Assembly: GCA_017614625.1 (NCBI GenBank)
Contig: JAGABK010000034.1
Location: 1 to 20,901, forward strand
DNA length: 20,901 bases
Reading direction: 5' to 3'
From: Spirochaetales bacterium
Lineage (GTDB): Bacteria; Spirochaetota; Spirochaetia; Sphaerochaetales; Sphaerochaetaceae
In this document: piece after piece, positions 7,366-14,017 of the stretch
Layout of the letters: each line of letters begins with the position of its first letter
How positions within the stretch are numbered: position 1 is the stretch's first letter
Made by a program: the position numbers and the translations under genes
Notes under the pieces: generated by a model
The model's input: only the letters and a program-made list of their open reading frames with translations
Told to the model about the DNA's origin: nothing
The model's database searches: none

Positions 7366-8682
7366 TCAACCGGCGAAGCTGTGGTAGAGGACCCTGATAG
7401 TGTTCTCGAACTGGCTGTTGTCGACTCCGACTATAATCGCAAGCTCGTCCGATCCCTGTGCGATCGTCCTGATGTTTATGCCTTCCTTTCCGAGGGCGTG
7501 GAAGACCTTTCCGGAAATGCCCGGGCGGAAGATCATCTTCCTTCCGACCGCCGCGATCAGGGCTATGTCGTCCTGGACGCTCACGTCGTCCGGCTTGCAC
7601 TTCGTCTTTATCTCTCCGATTATCTCGTAAAGTCCGTCGCCTATGCTCGCCTGCGAGAGGACCAGCGCGAACTGGTCGATTCCCATGGAGATGTGCTCGG
7701 CCTGGACCTTGTGGCGGTCGAGGATCTCCAGGACGTCCCTGAGGGTCTCGTTGGAGTTGTTCAGGTGCTTGGAGACGGTGAGGATGATGAAGTTCCTCTT
7801 TCCCGCGATTCCTGTGATGAACTTGTCGTGGTCGTTCTCCTGTCTGTCGACCTTGTCCACGATCATGGTTCCCGGGTGCGAGGGATCGTTGGTGTTCCTG
7901 ATGTTCAGGGGGATTCCCTTTTCCTTGACGGGTGCTACCGAATCCTCGTGCAGGACCGAGGCTCCCATGTAGGCCAGCTCCCTCAGCTCGGCGAAGGTGA
8001 TCTCCGAGATGGGGCTGGGCTTGTCGACGATCCTTGGGTCTGCCATGAGGATGCCGGACACGTCGGTCCAGTTCTCATAGATGTCGGCCATGCACGCGGC
8101 GGCCACGAGGGCTCCGGTGATGTCGCTTCCGCCGCGGCTCATGACGCGGATCTTGCCCGAGGGCATGGCTCCGTAGAAGCCGGGGATGACGATCCCCTGA
8201 CTGTCCTTCAATGCGTCGTTGACCGCCTTTGCGATCTTCTCCGGCTGGAAGCTGCCGTCGTAGTCCATGAAAATGCAGTCGCAGGCGTCCAGGAAGCGGT
8301 ATCCCAGGTACTCGGCCATGAGGCGCGAGGTGAGGTACTCTCCGCGGGAGACGAGCTCGTCCACGGACATGTCCTTGTTTATCCTGGCTCCGAGCTTCTC
8401 AAGCTCGTCCTCTATCCTGTACGAGAGGCCCAGGTCGTTCCTGATCTCGATGAACCTGTCGCTTATGGTCTGGAATATCTCTTTGCAGGACACGCCGTAC
8501 GTGACGTGGGCATGGCACAGATAAAGCAGGTCTGTGATCTTGTGGTCCTTGGAGTCGCGTTTTCCCGCGGCCGACACAACGACCAGCCTTCTTGACGGGT
8601 CGGACTTGATGATGTCCCTGACTTTCCTGAACTGTACTGCGTCGGCTACCGAGGAGCCACCGAATTTGGCTACTTTGATCAT
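7366..8682 (-). CDS. lysC: aspartate kinase, monofunctional, with two C-terminal ACT domains
   Basis: This enzyme phosphorylates aspartate, the first step towards threonine, methionine, isoleucine and lysine. The 438-residue protein begins with the amino-acid-kinase motif KFGGSS (K6) and has a MSRGGSDITGALVA substrate loop and DVSGILMADPRIV nucleotide region. Two ACT-like segments follow at the C-terminus (about 305-365 and 370-438), expected to give allosteric control. ThrA-, MetL- and LysC-type kinases are hard to separate by eye, but its place behind hom suggests a threonine-linked isozyme. The ATG overlaps the hom stop by four bases, with AGGAGG just upstream in hom, so the two are translationally coupled. 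The start agrees with the family. Confidence 0.92.
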   Translation of the reverse strand: MIKVAKFGGSSVADAVQFRKVRDIIKSDPSRRLVVVSAAGKRDSKDHKITDLLYLCHAHVTYGVSCKEIFQTISDRFIEIRNDLGLSYRIEDELEKLGARINKDMSVDELVSRGEYLTSRLMAEYLGYRFLDACDCIFMDYDGSFQPEKIAKAVNDALKDSQGIVIPGFYGAMPSGKIRVMSRGGSDITGALVAAACMADIYENWTDVSGILMADPRIVDKPSPISEITFAELRELAYMGASVLHEDSVAPVKEKGIPLNIRNTNDPSHPGTMIVDKVDRQENDHDKFITGIAGKRNFIILTVSKHLNNSNETLRDVLEILDRHKVQAEHISMGIDQFALVLSQASIGDGLYEIIGEIKTKCKPDDVSVQDDIALIAAVGRKMIFRPGISGKVFHALGKEGINIRTIAQGSDELAIIVGVDNSQFENTIRVLYHSFAG

Positions 8683-9851
8683 GCTTCCTCCTGGAGCGCG
8701 GCGAAGAACACCGCGTTGCCCTTGCGTCTGGCCTCGGCGGCCGCCTCATGCATGTCCTTGACCGAGACGGGCTCCGTGACCGCGAAGGAGACCCCGTTCT
8801 CCTCGCAGAGGACCTTCTCTACCTTCACCTTGTCGGAGAGGGCGCTGAAGCCGGCCCCGGTGGACCTGACGAAGTACTTCATCACGCATTCCTTCGCGTT
8901 GTTGCAGGCGAAGCCCACCAGGCACTTGTCGCTGAGGATCTGCTTCTGCCCGTTTGTCACGGACGAGACGTCCCTGAGGATGGCCGAAGCGGTGGGGTAG
9001 CGGCCCGCGCCCTGTCCCAAGAAGGACATGTCGCCGGCGTTGGTCCCGTGGTACTGGGCCAGGTTGGTGTTGGTGAGGATGCTGGAGTAGAGGCTGCCCT
9101 TTCTGCAGAGGAAGGGCTGCACGTAGGCGTAGAGCCTGCCGGAATCGGCGAGGCCGCATCTTCCGATGAGCCTGATGGTGTATCCCAGCTTCGCCGCGAC
9201 GGAGAAGTCGGCGGCGCTGACGCTCTGTATGCCTTCGATGCTGTAGTCCGAGTTGGGGAGGACGTCGTAGGCGACCATGCTGATGAGCATGATCTTCCTC
9301 ATGGTGTCCATTCCGGAGATGTCGGCTGTGGGGTCTGCCTCCGCATAGCCCAGGGCCTTGGCCTGTGCCAGTGCCTCGTCGAAGCCCAGTCCGTTCCTGT
9401 CCATGTTGTCCAGGATGAAGTTCGTCGTTCCGTTGAGGATTCCGCCCGCCCAGACGATGCTGTCAGTCTGCCTTGCCAGACAGAGGTTCTGCAGGATGGG
9501 GATGGCCCCTCCGCAGGCGGCGCTGAACAGGAACGAGAGGTTCTTGCGGCGCGCGATGTTCAGCAGGTCGATTCCGTGGGCGGCCACAAGGGCCTTGTTG
9601 GAGGAGATGATGCTCTTTCCCGCCTCCATGCACTTGGAAGTGAACTCGAATGCGGGGTCTATTCCGCCCATGCACTCGATCACCAGCTCGGAGTCGTCGT
9701 GCAGGATGGTGTCGAAGGATTCGACCATGAAATCGGCGGTCTTCTCGCCTTTCTTCACCAGTACGTTCCTTACCGTATAGAGAGGATTGCCCTGCAGCAT
9801 CTCCCATACACCTTTTCCCACAACACCATGACCGAGAATCGAAATAACCAT
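8679..9851 (-). CDS. hom: homoserine dehydrogenase without an ACT domain
   Basis: Homoserine dehydrogenase reduces aspartate semialdehyde to homoserine. The 390-residue product has a Rossmann motif GHGVVGKGV (7-15), SSNKALVA (84-90) with the conserved lysine, CGGAIP (113-118), LNGTTNFIL (139-147) and the signature GYAEADPTADISGMD (168-182). E171, D182 and K186 match the conserved substrate-site acidic and lysine residues. It is shorter than forms with a C-terminal ACT domain, and I see no ACT pattern, so feedback may act mainly on the kinase. The frame is open to 9953, but the ATG at 9851 starts directly before the Rossmann motif and follows a GGGGACAGG stretch. It is the first gene of the leftward hom-lysC unit. 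Confidence 0.93.
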   Translation of the reverse strand: MVISILGHGVVGKGVWEMLQGNPLYTVRNVLVKKGEKTADFMVESFDTILHDDSELVIECMGGIDPAFEFTSKCMEAGKSIISSNKALVAAHGIDLLNIARRKNLSFLFSAACGGAIPILQNLCLARQTDSIVWAGGILNGTTNFILDNMDRNGLGFDEALAQAKALGYAEADPTADISGMDTMRKIMLISMVAYDVLPNSDYSIEGIQSVSAADFSVAAKLGYTIRLIGRCGLADSGRLYAYVQPFLCRKGSLYSSILTNTNLAQYHGTNAGDMSFLGQGAGRYPTASAILRDVSSVTNGQKQILSDKCLVGFACNNAKECVMKYFVRSTGAGFSALSDKVKVEKVLCEENGVSFAVTEPVSVKDMHEAAAEARRKGNAVFFAALQEEA

Positions 9852-9905
9852 CCTGTCCCCCTGAACAGCGTCAAAAAATAAAATTTGTACGCGGATTGAA
9901 AACAC

Positions 9906-9934
9906 TTGTCTTTTTATCGAGGACAATGTATCAT
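9906..9934 (+). promoter_or_regulatory. predicted promoter of the HTH-ACT/thrC/thrH unit
   Basis: TTGTCT (9906-9911), a 17-base spacer and TATCAT (9929-9934) fit a sigma-70 promoter about 35 bases before the ATG at 9970. TTGTC (9906-9910) and GACAA (9922-9926) form an inverted pair within it, and CTTGTC (9905-9910) pairs again with GACAAG further down, so a regulator could bind here. A leftward promoter for hom is less clear; the best candidate is TTTTCA-16-TATTTT on the minus strand. Confidence 0.5.
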
Positions 9935-9969
9935 ACGGACAGCTTAATGACAAGGCATGGAGAGAAAAA

Positions 9970-10407
9970 ATGCTTGAAAACTACCTGATTGTCCACAAGA
10001 GCATACTTCCGGATTATTTCGACAACATCCTCGAGGCGAAGCATCTTCTGGAGGAGGGAAAGGCGAAGAACGTCATGCAGGCCACCAAGATGGTCGGCAT
10101 CTCCCGCAGCACCTTCTATAAATACAAGGACTATATCCTGGAGCCAATCAGGATGTCCGAGGGCAGGAAGGCCGTGATCTCCATGCTGCTTTCCCACGAG
10201 ACGGGAATCCTGAGCCACGTCCTGACCAAGGTCTCCGACGCAGGGGCCAGCGTCCTGACCATCACGCAGAGCCTGCCGGTGCACGGGAAGGCCAGCGTGA
10301 CCATCACGCTCGACACCAGCGGCATGCCGGCCATGATCAACAGCCTTCTGAAGGACATCGATGAGTGCCAGGGCGTCGAGAACACGAAACTCATTGCAAT
10401 CGACTGA
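9970..10407 (+). CDS. HTH-ACT domain protein, UPF0735/PheB-like
   Basis: The 145-residue protein matches the UPF0735 (PheB-like) family in size and layout. An N-terminal helical part contains a helix-turn-helix (NVMQATKMVGISRSTFYKYK, about 34-53), followed by an ACT-like domain from about residue 68 (VISMLLSHETGILSHVLTKV, VLTITQSLPVHGKASVTITL). ACT domains commonly bind amino acids, and the biochemical role of this family is not settled. Its position as first gene before thrC and thrH, divergent from hom-lysC, suggests it senses an amino acid such as threonine and controls this cluster. That is inference. The start has GGAGAG seven or so bases upstream. The next ATG follows after 9 bp. Confidence 0.88.
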   Translation: MLENYLIVHKSILPDYFDNILEAKHLLEEGKAKNVMQATKMVGISRSTFYKYKDYILEPIRMSEGRKAVISMLLSHETGILSHVLTKVSDAGASVLTITQSLPVHGKASVTITLDTSGMPAMINSLLKDIDECQGVENTKLIAID

Positions 10408-10416
10408 GGAAAAACC

Positions 10417-11889
10417 ATGGATTACATAAGCACAAGAGGCAACTACAGCTGCAACTCGCTCCAGGCGGTCCTGAAGGGAATCGCTCCGGACGGAGGTCTG
10501 TTCATCTCCCCGGAGATCCTGGATTCTCCTTTCGACTGGAAGTCCGTCCTGGGTCTGCCGACCCTTGAGATGGCGGAGAAGATCCTCTCCCATCTGCTTC
10601 CGGACTTCACCGGCATGTCCGACCTCGTGAAGAGGGCCTACACCGGCAAGTTCGAGACCGAGGACCTCACTCCCACGGTCAGGGTGGGCGGCATGTACGT
10701 GCTCGAGCTGTTCCGCGGCCCCACGTCCGCGTTCAAGGACGTGGCCCTCTCCATGCTTCCCCAGCTGATCACCAGCGCCAAGAAGCAGAGCGGGGCCTCC
10801 GACGAGACCGTCATCCTCACCGCGACTTCGGGCGATACGGGAAAATCCGCCATGGAGGGATTCCGCGACGTTCCCGGAACACGCATCATAGTCTTCTATC
10901 CCCACGGGGGAGTCTCTCCCATCCAGAAGGCCCAGATGGCCACGCAGGAGGGCAGAAACGTCAAGGTCTGCGCCGTTCGCGGCAACTTCGACGACTGCCA
11001 GACGGCGGTCAAGCAGGCCTTCTCGAAGATCAACTCCTCGGGAATGCTCCAGGGCATGAACAAGACCCTGTCCTCTGCCAACTCGATCAACATCGGACGC
11101 CTGGCGCCCCAGGTGGTCTATTATTTCAAGGCATATTCCGACCTGATCGGCTACGGCCGCATCAAGGCCGGCGACGAAGTGGACTTCGTGGTCCCGTCGG
11201 GCAACTTCGGCGACATCCTCGCCGGCTACTTCGCCAAACTCATAGGCCTTCCGGTGCGCCGCCTCGTATGCGCGTCCAACGAGAACAGGGTCCTCTCCGA
11301 TTTCCTGCACACGGGAGTCTACGACAAGAGGCGCCCGTTCTACCGCACCAGCTCGCCGTCGATGGACATCCTCGTATCGTCCAACCTCGAGAGGCTGCTG
11401 TTCCTGGCCTCGGGCTGCGACAGCGCGAAGGTATCGTCCTGGATGAAGGACCTCCAGACGGAGGGCGTCTTCACCGCCGACGACAGGACCATGGAGAACA
11501 TCCGCAGGACGTTCTGCGGTTACTGCTGCACGGAGGAGGAGACCATAAGGACGATAGGGGAGACCTACAGGAAGGACGCCTACCTCTGCGACCCGCACAC
11601 GGCGGTCGGAATCAAGGCTGCGGGCGACTACAAGGCCGACAATCCGGACGACGTTCCGGTCATCGTCCTTTCGACGGCATCGCCCTACAAGTTCCCCGAC
11701 CCGGTGTCCAGGGCCATCGGCCTGAAGGCGGAGAACGACGAGTTCACGCAGATCGACGCCATCAGGGACGCGACGAAGGTGCCCGTGCCGGCGGCGCTGA
11801 GCTCGCTGCGTGAGAAGAAGGTCCTGCACGACGATGTGATCGACCGTGAGGAGATAATCGGATACGTGCTCAAGGCGCTTGAGAACTGA
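10417..11889 (+). CDS. thrC: threonine synthase
   Basis: ThrC is a PLP enzyme that converts O-phosphohomoserine to threonine and phosphate. The 490-residue length and N-terminal YISTRGNY belong to the long E. coli/yeast type. The PLP lysine is K107 in FRGPTSAFKDVAL. Further family blocks are TATSGDTGKSAMEGF, YPHGGVSPIQKAQM, SANSINIGRLAPQVVYYF, VPSGNFGDILAGYFAK and SPSMDILVSSNLERLLF. The C-terminus keeps DPHTAVG and STASPYKFP. All expected cofactor-binding segments are present and the gene is intact. It lies 9 bp after the HTH-ACT gene and 10 bp before thrH, so the three are almost certainly cotranscribed. Confidence 0.97.
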   Translation: MDYISTRGNYSCNSLQAVLKGIAPDGGLFISPEILDSPFDWKSVLGLPTLEMAEKILSHLLPDFTGMSDLVKRAYTGKFETEDLTPTVRVGGMYVLELFRGPTSAFKDVALSMLPQLITSAKKQSGASDETVILTATSGDTGKSAMEGFRDVPGTRIIVFYPHGGVSPIQKAQMATQEGRNVKVCAVRGNFDDCQTAVKQAFSKINSSGMLQGMNKTLSSANSINIGRLAPQVVYYFKAYSDLIGYGRIKAGDEVDFVVPSGNFGDILAGYFAKLIGLPVRRLVCASNENRVLSDFLHTGVYDKRRPFYRTSSPSMDILVSSNLERLLFLASGCDSAKVSSWMKDLQTEGVFTADDRTMENIRRTFCGYCCTEEETIRTIGETYRKDAYLCDPHTAVGIKAAGDYKADNPDDVPVIVLSTASPYKFPDPVSRAIGLKAENDEFTQIDAIRDATKVPVPAALSSLREKKVLHDDVIDREEIIGYVLKALEN

Positions 11890-11899
11890 GGAGGATGCC

Positions 11900-12505
11900 A
11901 TGGAGATTGTATGTCTTGACCTTGAAGGTGTGCTGGTTCCGGAGATCTGGATCGCGTTCTCGGAGAAGACCGGGATCCCGGAGCTGAGGATAACCACCCG
12001 CGAGGAGCCCGATTACGACAAGCTCATGAAGTACAGGATGGGCATCCTGCGCGAGCACAACCTCAGGCTCTCGGACATCCAGGACGTGATTGCGACCATC
12101 CGTCCGCTGGAAGGGGCGAAGGAGTTCCTGGACAAGGTCCGCGCCCTGACGCAGGTCGTGATCCTGTCGGACACCTTCAGCGAGTTCGCAAGCCCGCTGA
12201 TGAGGCAGCTCGGATGGCCGACCATCTTCTGCAACAGCCTCGAGGTGGACGAGGACAACATGATCACGGGAATCAGGATGCGCCAGATAGACGGCAAGAG
12301 GAAGGCCATAGAGGCGCTGCGCTCGCTGAACTTCCGCACGTTCGCGGCCGGGGACAGCTACAACGACCTGACCATGATCCACAAGGCGGACTGCGGCTGC
12401 CTCTTCCGTGCGCCCGAAAGGATACTCAAGGAGGAGCCCGACCTCAGGCTCTGCACGACGTACGACGAGTTCTACGCGGAAATAGAGAAATTCGTGAAGG
12501 GCTGA
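11900..12505 (+). CDS. thrH: ThrH: phosphoserine phosphatase / homoserine phosphotransferase
   Basis: ThrH of Pseudomonas aeruginosa is a HAD-superfamily enzyme that dephosphorylates phosphoserine and can pass the phosphate to homoserine. The 201-residue product is close to it throughout: MEIVCLDLEGVLVPEIWIAF at the N-terminus with D7 and E9 (family DLEG rather than DxDG), DIQDVIATIRPLEGA, VVILSDTFSEFASPLMRQLG and AAGDSYNDLTM. The ATG at 11900 was chosen because GAGGAGG lies just upstream and it reproduces the known N-terminus; the frame begins at 11879. Beside thrC with no thrB in the window, it probably makes the O-phosphohomoserine for ThrC. The stop is 6 bp from an opposing gene. Confidence 0.93.
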   Translation: MEIVCLDLEGVLVPEIWIAFSEKTGIPELRITTREEPDYDKLMKYRMGILREHNLRLSDIQDVIATIRPLEGAKEFLDKVRALTQVVILSDTFSEFASPLMRQLGWPTIFCNSLEVDEDNMITGIRMRQIDGKRKAIEALRSLNFRTFAAGDSYNDLTMIHKADCGCLFRAPERILKEEPDLRLCTTYDEFYAEIEKFVKG

Positions 12506-12511
12506 CTCCCG

Positions 12512-13615
12512 TCAGAACGACAGACCTATACCTGCCTCTCCCATCCAGCTGCTGGTGTTGAAGTTGAACGCCGCTCCGCCTCTGAGGAACAGGTGGTTGA
12601 CGCTGATCGTCATGCCCGCAAGTCCCAGGAAGACCGGGTTGTTCCAGTTCTCGTCCAGTCCGACCTCGAGGCCGCTGTACAGCCAGAAGTAGGGGGAGAG
12701 CTTGTAGTTGAAACCGGCGTCGATGCCCAGCGTTCCCTGTGCCTTCACGCTCTCCTCGCTGAGGAAGGAGGCTCCGGCGAAGAAGCCCAGGGCCTTGGGA
12801 TCCAGGTAGTCCAGCCTGAAGTTGTGCCTGTCGGCTCCGAACGTGTATGAGTAGCTCAGGGCGACCTGTCCCCTGGACTTGTCGGCCCACGGGTTGGCCA
12901 GTTCCTGCCTGTCGGTCCTGGAGAAGGTGAACTCCATGTCCTTGCCATCGTTCCTGTAGACAAGCTTGTAGTCGGGGTAGGTCTTCGGATTGCGGAAGTT
13001 GACGATTCCGTATGCCGACTGCTCCGGGGTGACTATGGCGCTCCTGAGCACAGCCTGCTCTGCGGAGGCCTTGGATATCTCCGTGAGCTGGTTTATGGCC
13101 ACCGAGGTCTCGATCACCGACAGGGCGGTGAAGGTGAGGTTCACCATCGGGTTGTTCGTCCTGATGCTGTAGCTGTAGTACGGATATCCGTAATAGAAGG
13201 AGAAGTCGTCCGGATTGACTATCGCGTCGATTATCGCCAGCGTGCCTATGATGCCGGTGGCCCACAGGGCAGCCTTGCGCTCGTTCTCCAGGATCTGGAG
13301 GTACATGTTGCTGTTCCACGAGTCGATGAGAGTCCATTCTCCCTTCTCGTAGTTTCCGCCGTAGAAGAGGATGTTGTTCTCATCCATGGCGTGGTTCTTC
13401 CCGTCTGCCGATGCGAAGGACAGGGCGAACTCGGCCTCGGAAGGGGAGTACTCCTCGATGGCGACCATGACCTGCAGGCCGTCCTGTGTCTTGACGGCTA
13501 TGGAGGAGATGTCGGACCCGTCGTCCTGATGGACGAGAAGTCCTGCGTCCGCGGTCATGCAGGAGACCAGCAGGAACGGAACCAGTGCAAGCAGAAGGAG
13601 GGGGAGGCGTCTCAT
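12512..13615 (-). CDS. predicted lipoprotein with a beta-barrel-like C-terminus, unknown function
   Basis: I do not recognise a family. The 367-residue product has a clean lipoprotein signal: MRRL, a leucine-rich core and lipobox LLVSC with C19 as the lipidated residue. The first mature part is polar. A hydrophobic stretch (LWATGIIGTLAIIDAIV, about 117-133) and a YYGYPYYSYS aromatic patch follow. The last 150 residues alternate polar and hydrophobic positions with many aromatics and end in GEAGIGLSF, as in outer-membrane barrel or surface proteins. The ATG overlaps the acidic-protein stop by four bases (ATGA), and GAGGAGG lies eight bases upstream, so the two are coupled. An envelope role is inferred from the signal and terminal pattern. 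Confidence 0.82.
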   Translation of the reverse strand: MRRLPLLLLALVPFLLVSCMTADAGLLVHQDDGSDISSIAVKTQDGLQVMVAIEEYSPSEAEFALSFASADGKNHAMDENNILFYGGNYEKGEWTLIDSWNSNMYLQILENERKAALWATGIIGTLAIIDAIVNPDDFSFYYGYPYYSYSIRTNNPMVNLTFTALSVIETSVAINQLTEISKASAEQAVLRSAIVTPEQSAYGIVNFRNPKTYPDYKLVYRNDGKDMEFTFSRTDRQELANPWADKSRGQVALSYSYTFGADRHNFRLDYLDPKALGFFAGASFLSEESVKAQGTLGIDAGFNYKLSPYFWLYSGLEVGLDENWNNPVFLGLAGMTISVNHLFLRGGAAFNFNTSSWMGEAGIGLSF

Positions 13616-13890
13616 CTGAAGTCCTCCTCGCTCTCGTAGTAGAAACCGTCGCCGAAGGGGTCGTCTTCCTCGTCTTCCTCTTCGTCTTCGTAATCGTAGT
13701 CCTCGTAGTCGCTCACGTCCGGAGCGTCGTACTCGTCCCTGATCTCCTCGTCGTCCTCGAAATCGTCTTCCTCTTCCTCGAAGTCGTCCTCGAAGTCGTC
13801 TTCCTCTTCCTCGAGCTCCTCGTCGAAATCATCTTCGCGGTCGTCGAAATCATCGTAGAAATCACCGAACGGTCTTCTGTTGCGCGGCAT
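13612..13890 (-). CDS. small extremely acidic low-complexity protein
   Basis: The 92-residue product has about 54 Asp or Glu residues, six Arg and no Lys, with Phe and Tyr spaced among the acidic runs. A unit of 11 residues (EEEEDDFEDDF) is repeated once in tandem. There is no signal peptide or membrane segment, so a cytosolic, probably disordered chain is expected. It could bind basic proteins or metal ions; no function can be assigned. The ATG at 13890 has AGGAGG five bases upstream. A GTG six bases earlier overlaps that site and is less likely. The gene ends in an ATGA overlap with the lipoprotein gene and has a strong promoter upstream, which argues that it is real despite its simple composition. 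Confidence 0.72.
   Translation of the reverse strand: MPRNRRPFGDFYDDFDDREDDFDEELEEEEDDFEDDFEEEEDDFEDDEEIRDEYDAPDVSDYEDYDYEDEEEDEEDDPFGDGFYYESEEDFR
13763..13814. repeat. 33-bp-period internal repeat in the acidic-protein gene
   Basis: The same 19-base core occurs at 13763-13781 and 13796-13814 on the plus strand, a period of 33 bases that keeps the reading frame and encodes the two 11-residue acidic units. It is embedded in a TCTTCC/TCGTC-rich stretch prone to slippage, so copy number may vary between strains. Confidence 0.75.
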
Positions 13891-13908
13891 ACGCACCTCC
13901 TGCTTTCA

Positions 13909-13955
13909 TTACAAAACCTGTAACCAATTTAGAAGGATATGGTTACACATATGTG
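13909..13955. promoter_or_regulatory. cluster of symmetric operator-like sites between the divergent envelope genes
   Basis: Three overlapping symmetries are visible. TTACA (13909-13913) and TGTAA (13919-13923) face each other across five bases. TGTAACC (13919-13925) and GGTTACA (13941-13947) form a perfect seven-base inverted repeat with 15 bases between. CACATATGTG (13946-13955) is a perfect ten-base palindrome. The last two lie in or beside the spacer of the leftward promoter, the classical place for a repressor. The binding protein is unknown. Confidence 0.45.
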
Positions 13956-13962
13956 ATGTCAA
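13934..13962 (-). promoter_or_regulatory. predicted sigma-70 promoter of the acidic-protein/lipoprotein unit
   Basis: On the minus strand a perfect TTGACA (13962-13957) is followed by 17 bases and TATCCT (13939-13934). The expected start, near 13927, gives a leader of about 37 bases containing the AGGAGG of the acidic-protein gene. Its -35 box touches that of the rightward promoter. Confidence 0.65.
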
Positions 13963-13991
13963 TTGAGTTTTTGCATTGATACATATATACT
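13963..13991 (+). promoter_or_regulatory. predicted sigma-70 promoter of the TPR-like lipoprotein gene
   Basis: TTGAGT (13963-13968), a 17-base spacer and TATACT (13986-13991) form a near-consensus promoter. Transcription would start near 13998 and give a leader of about 20 bases with GGAGAGGA as ribosome-binding site. The -35 box begins at the base next to the leftward -35 box, so polymerase could not occupy both at once. Confidence 0.65.
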
Positions 13992-14017
13992 GTACCGGCT
14001 TGGAGAGGAAAACATCT

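Noticed and set aside
7381..9881. Plus-strand open frames of 404 and 377 codons opposite lysC and hom
   Set aside because: Both lie within clear minus-strand enzymes, have low-complexity Val/Asp/Leu-rich translations and no plausible ribosome-binding site.
9931..11997. Long minus-strand open frame of 688 codons opposite the HTH-ACT gene and thrC
   Set aside because: It is the shadow of two well-recognised plus-strand genes. The translation is rich in Arg, Asp, Val and Gly, as expected from GC-biased third positions, and shows no family motif.
12444..13337. Minus-strand open frame of 297 codons in another frame inside the barrel-like lipoprotein gene
   Set aside because: The translation is Gln/Arg/His-rich and lacks a start context, while the competing frame has a lipoprotein signal and coupled start.
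13763..13814. Possible CRISPR-like or regulatory repeats
   Set aside because: The repeats are in-frame codon repeats for acidic residues, only two units, with no spacers.
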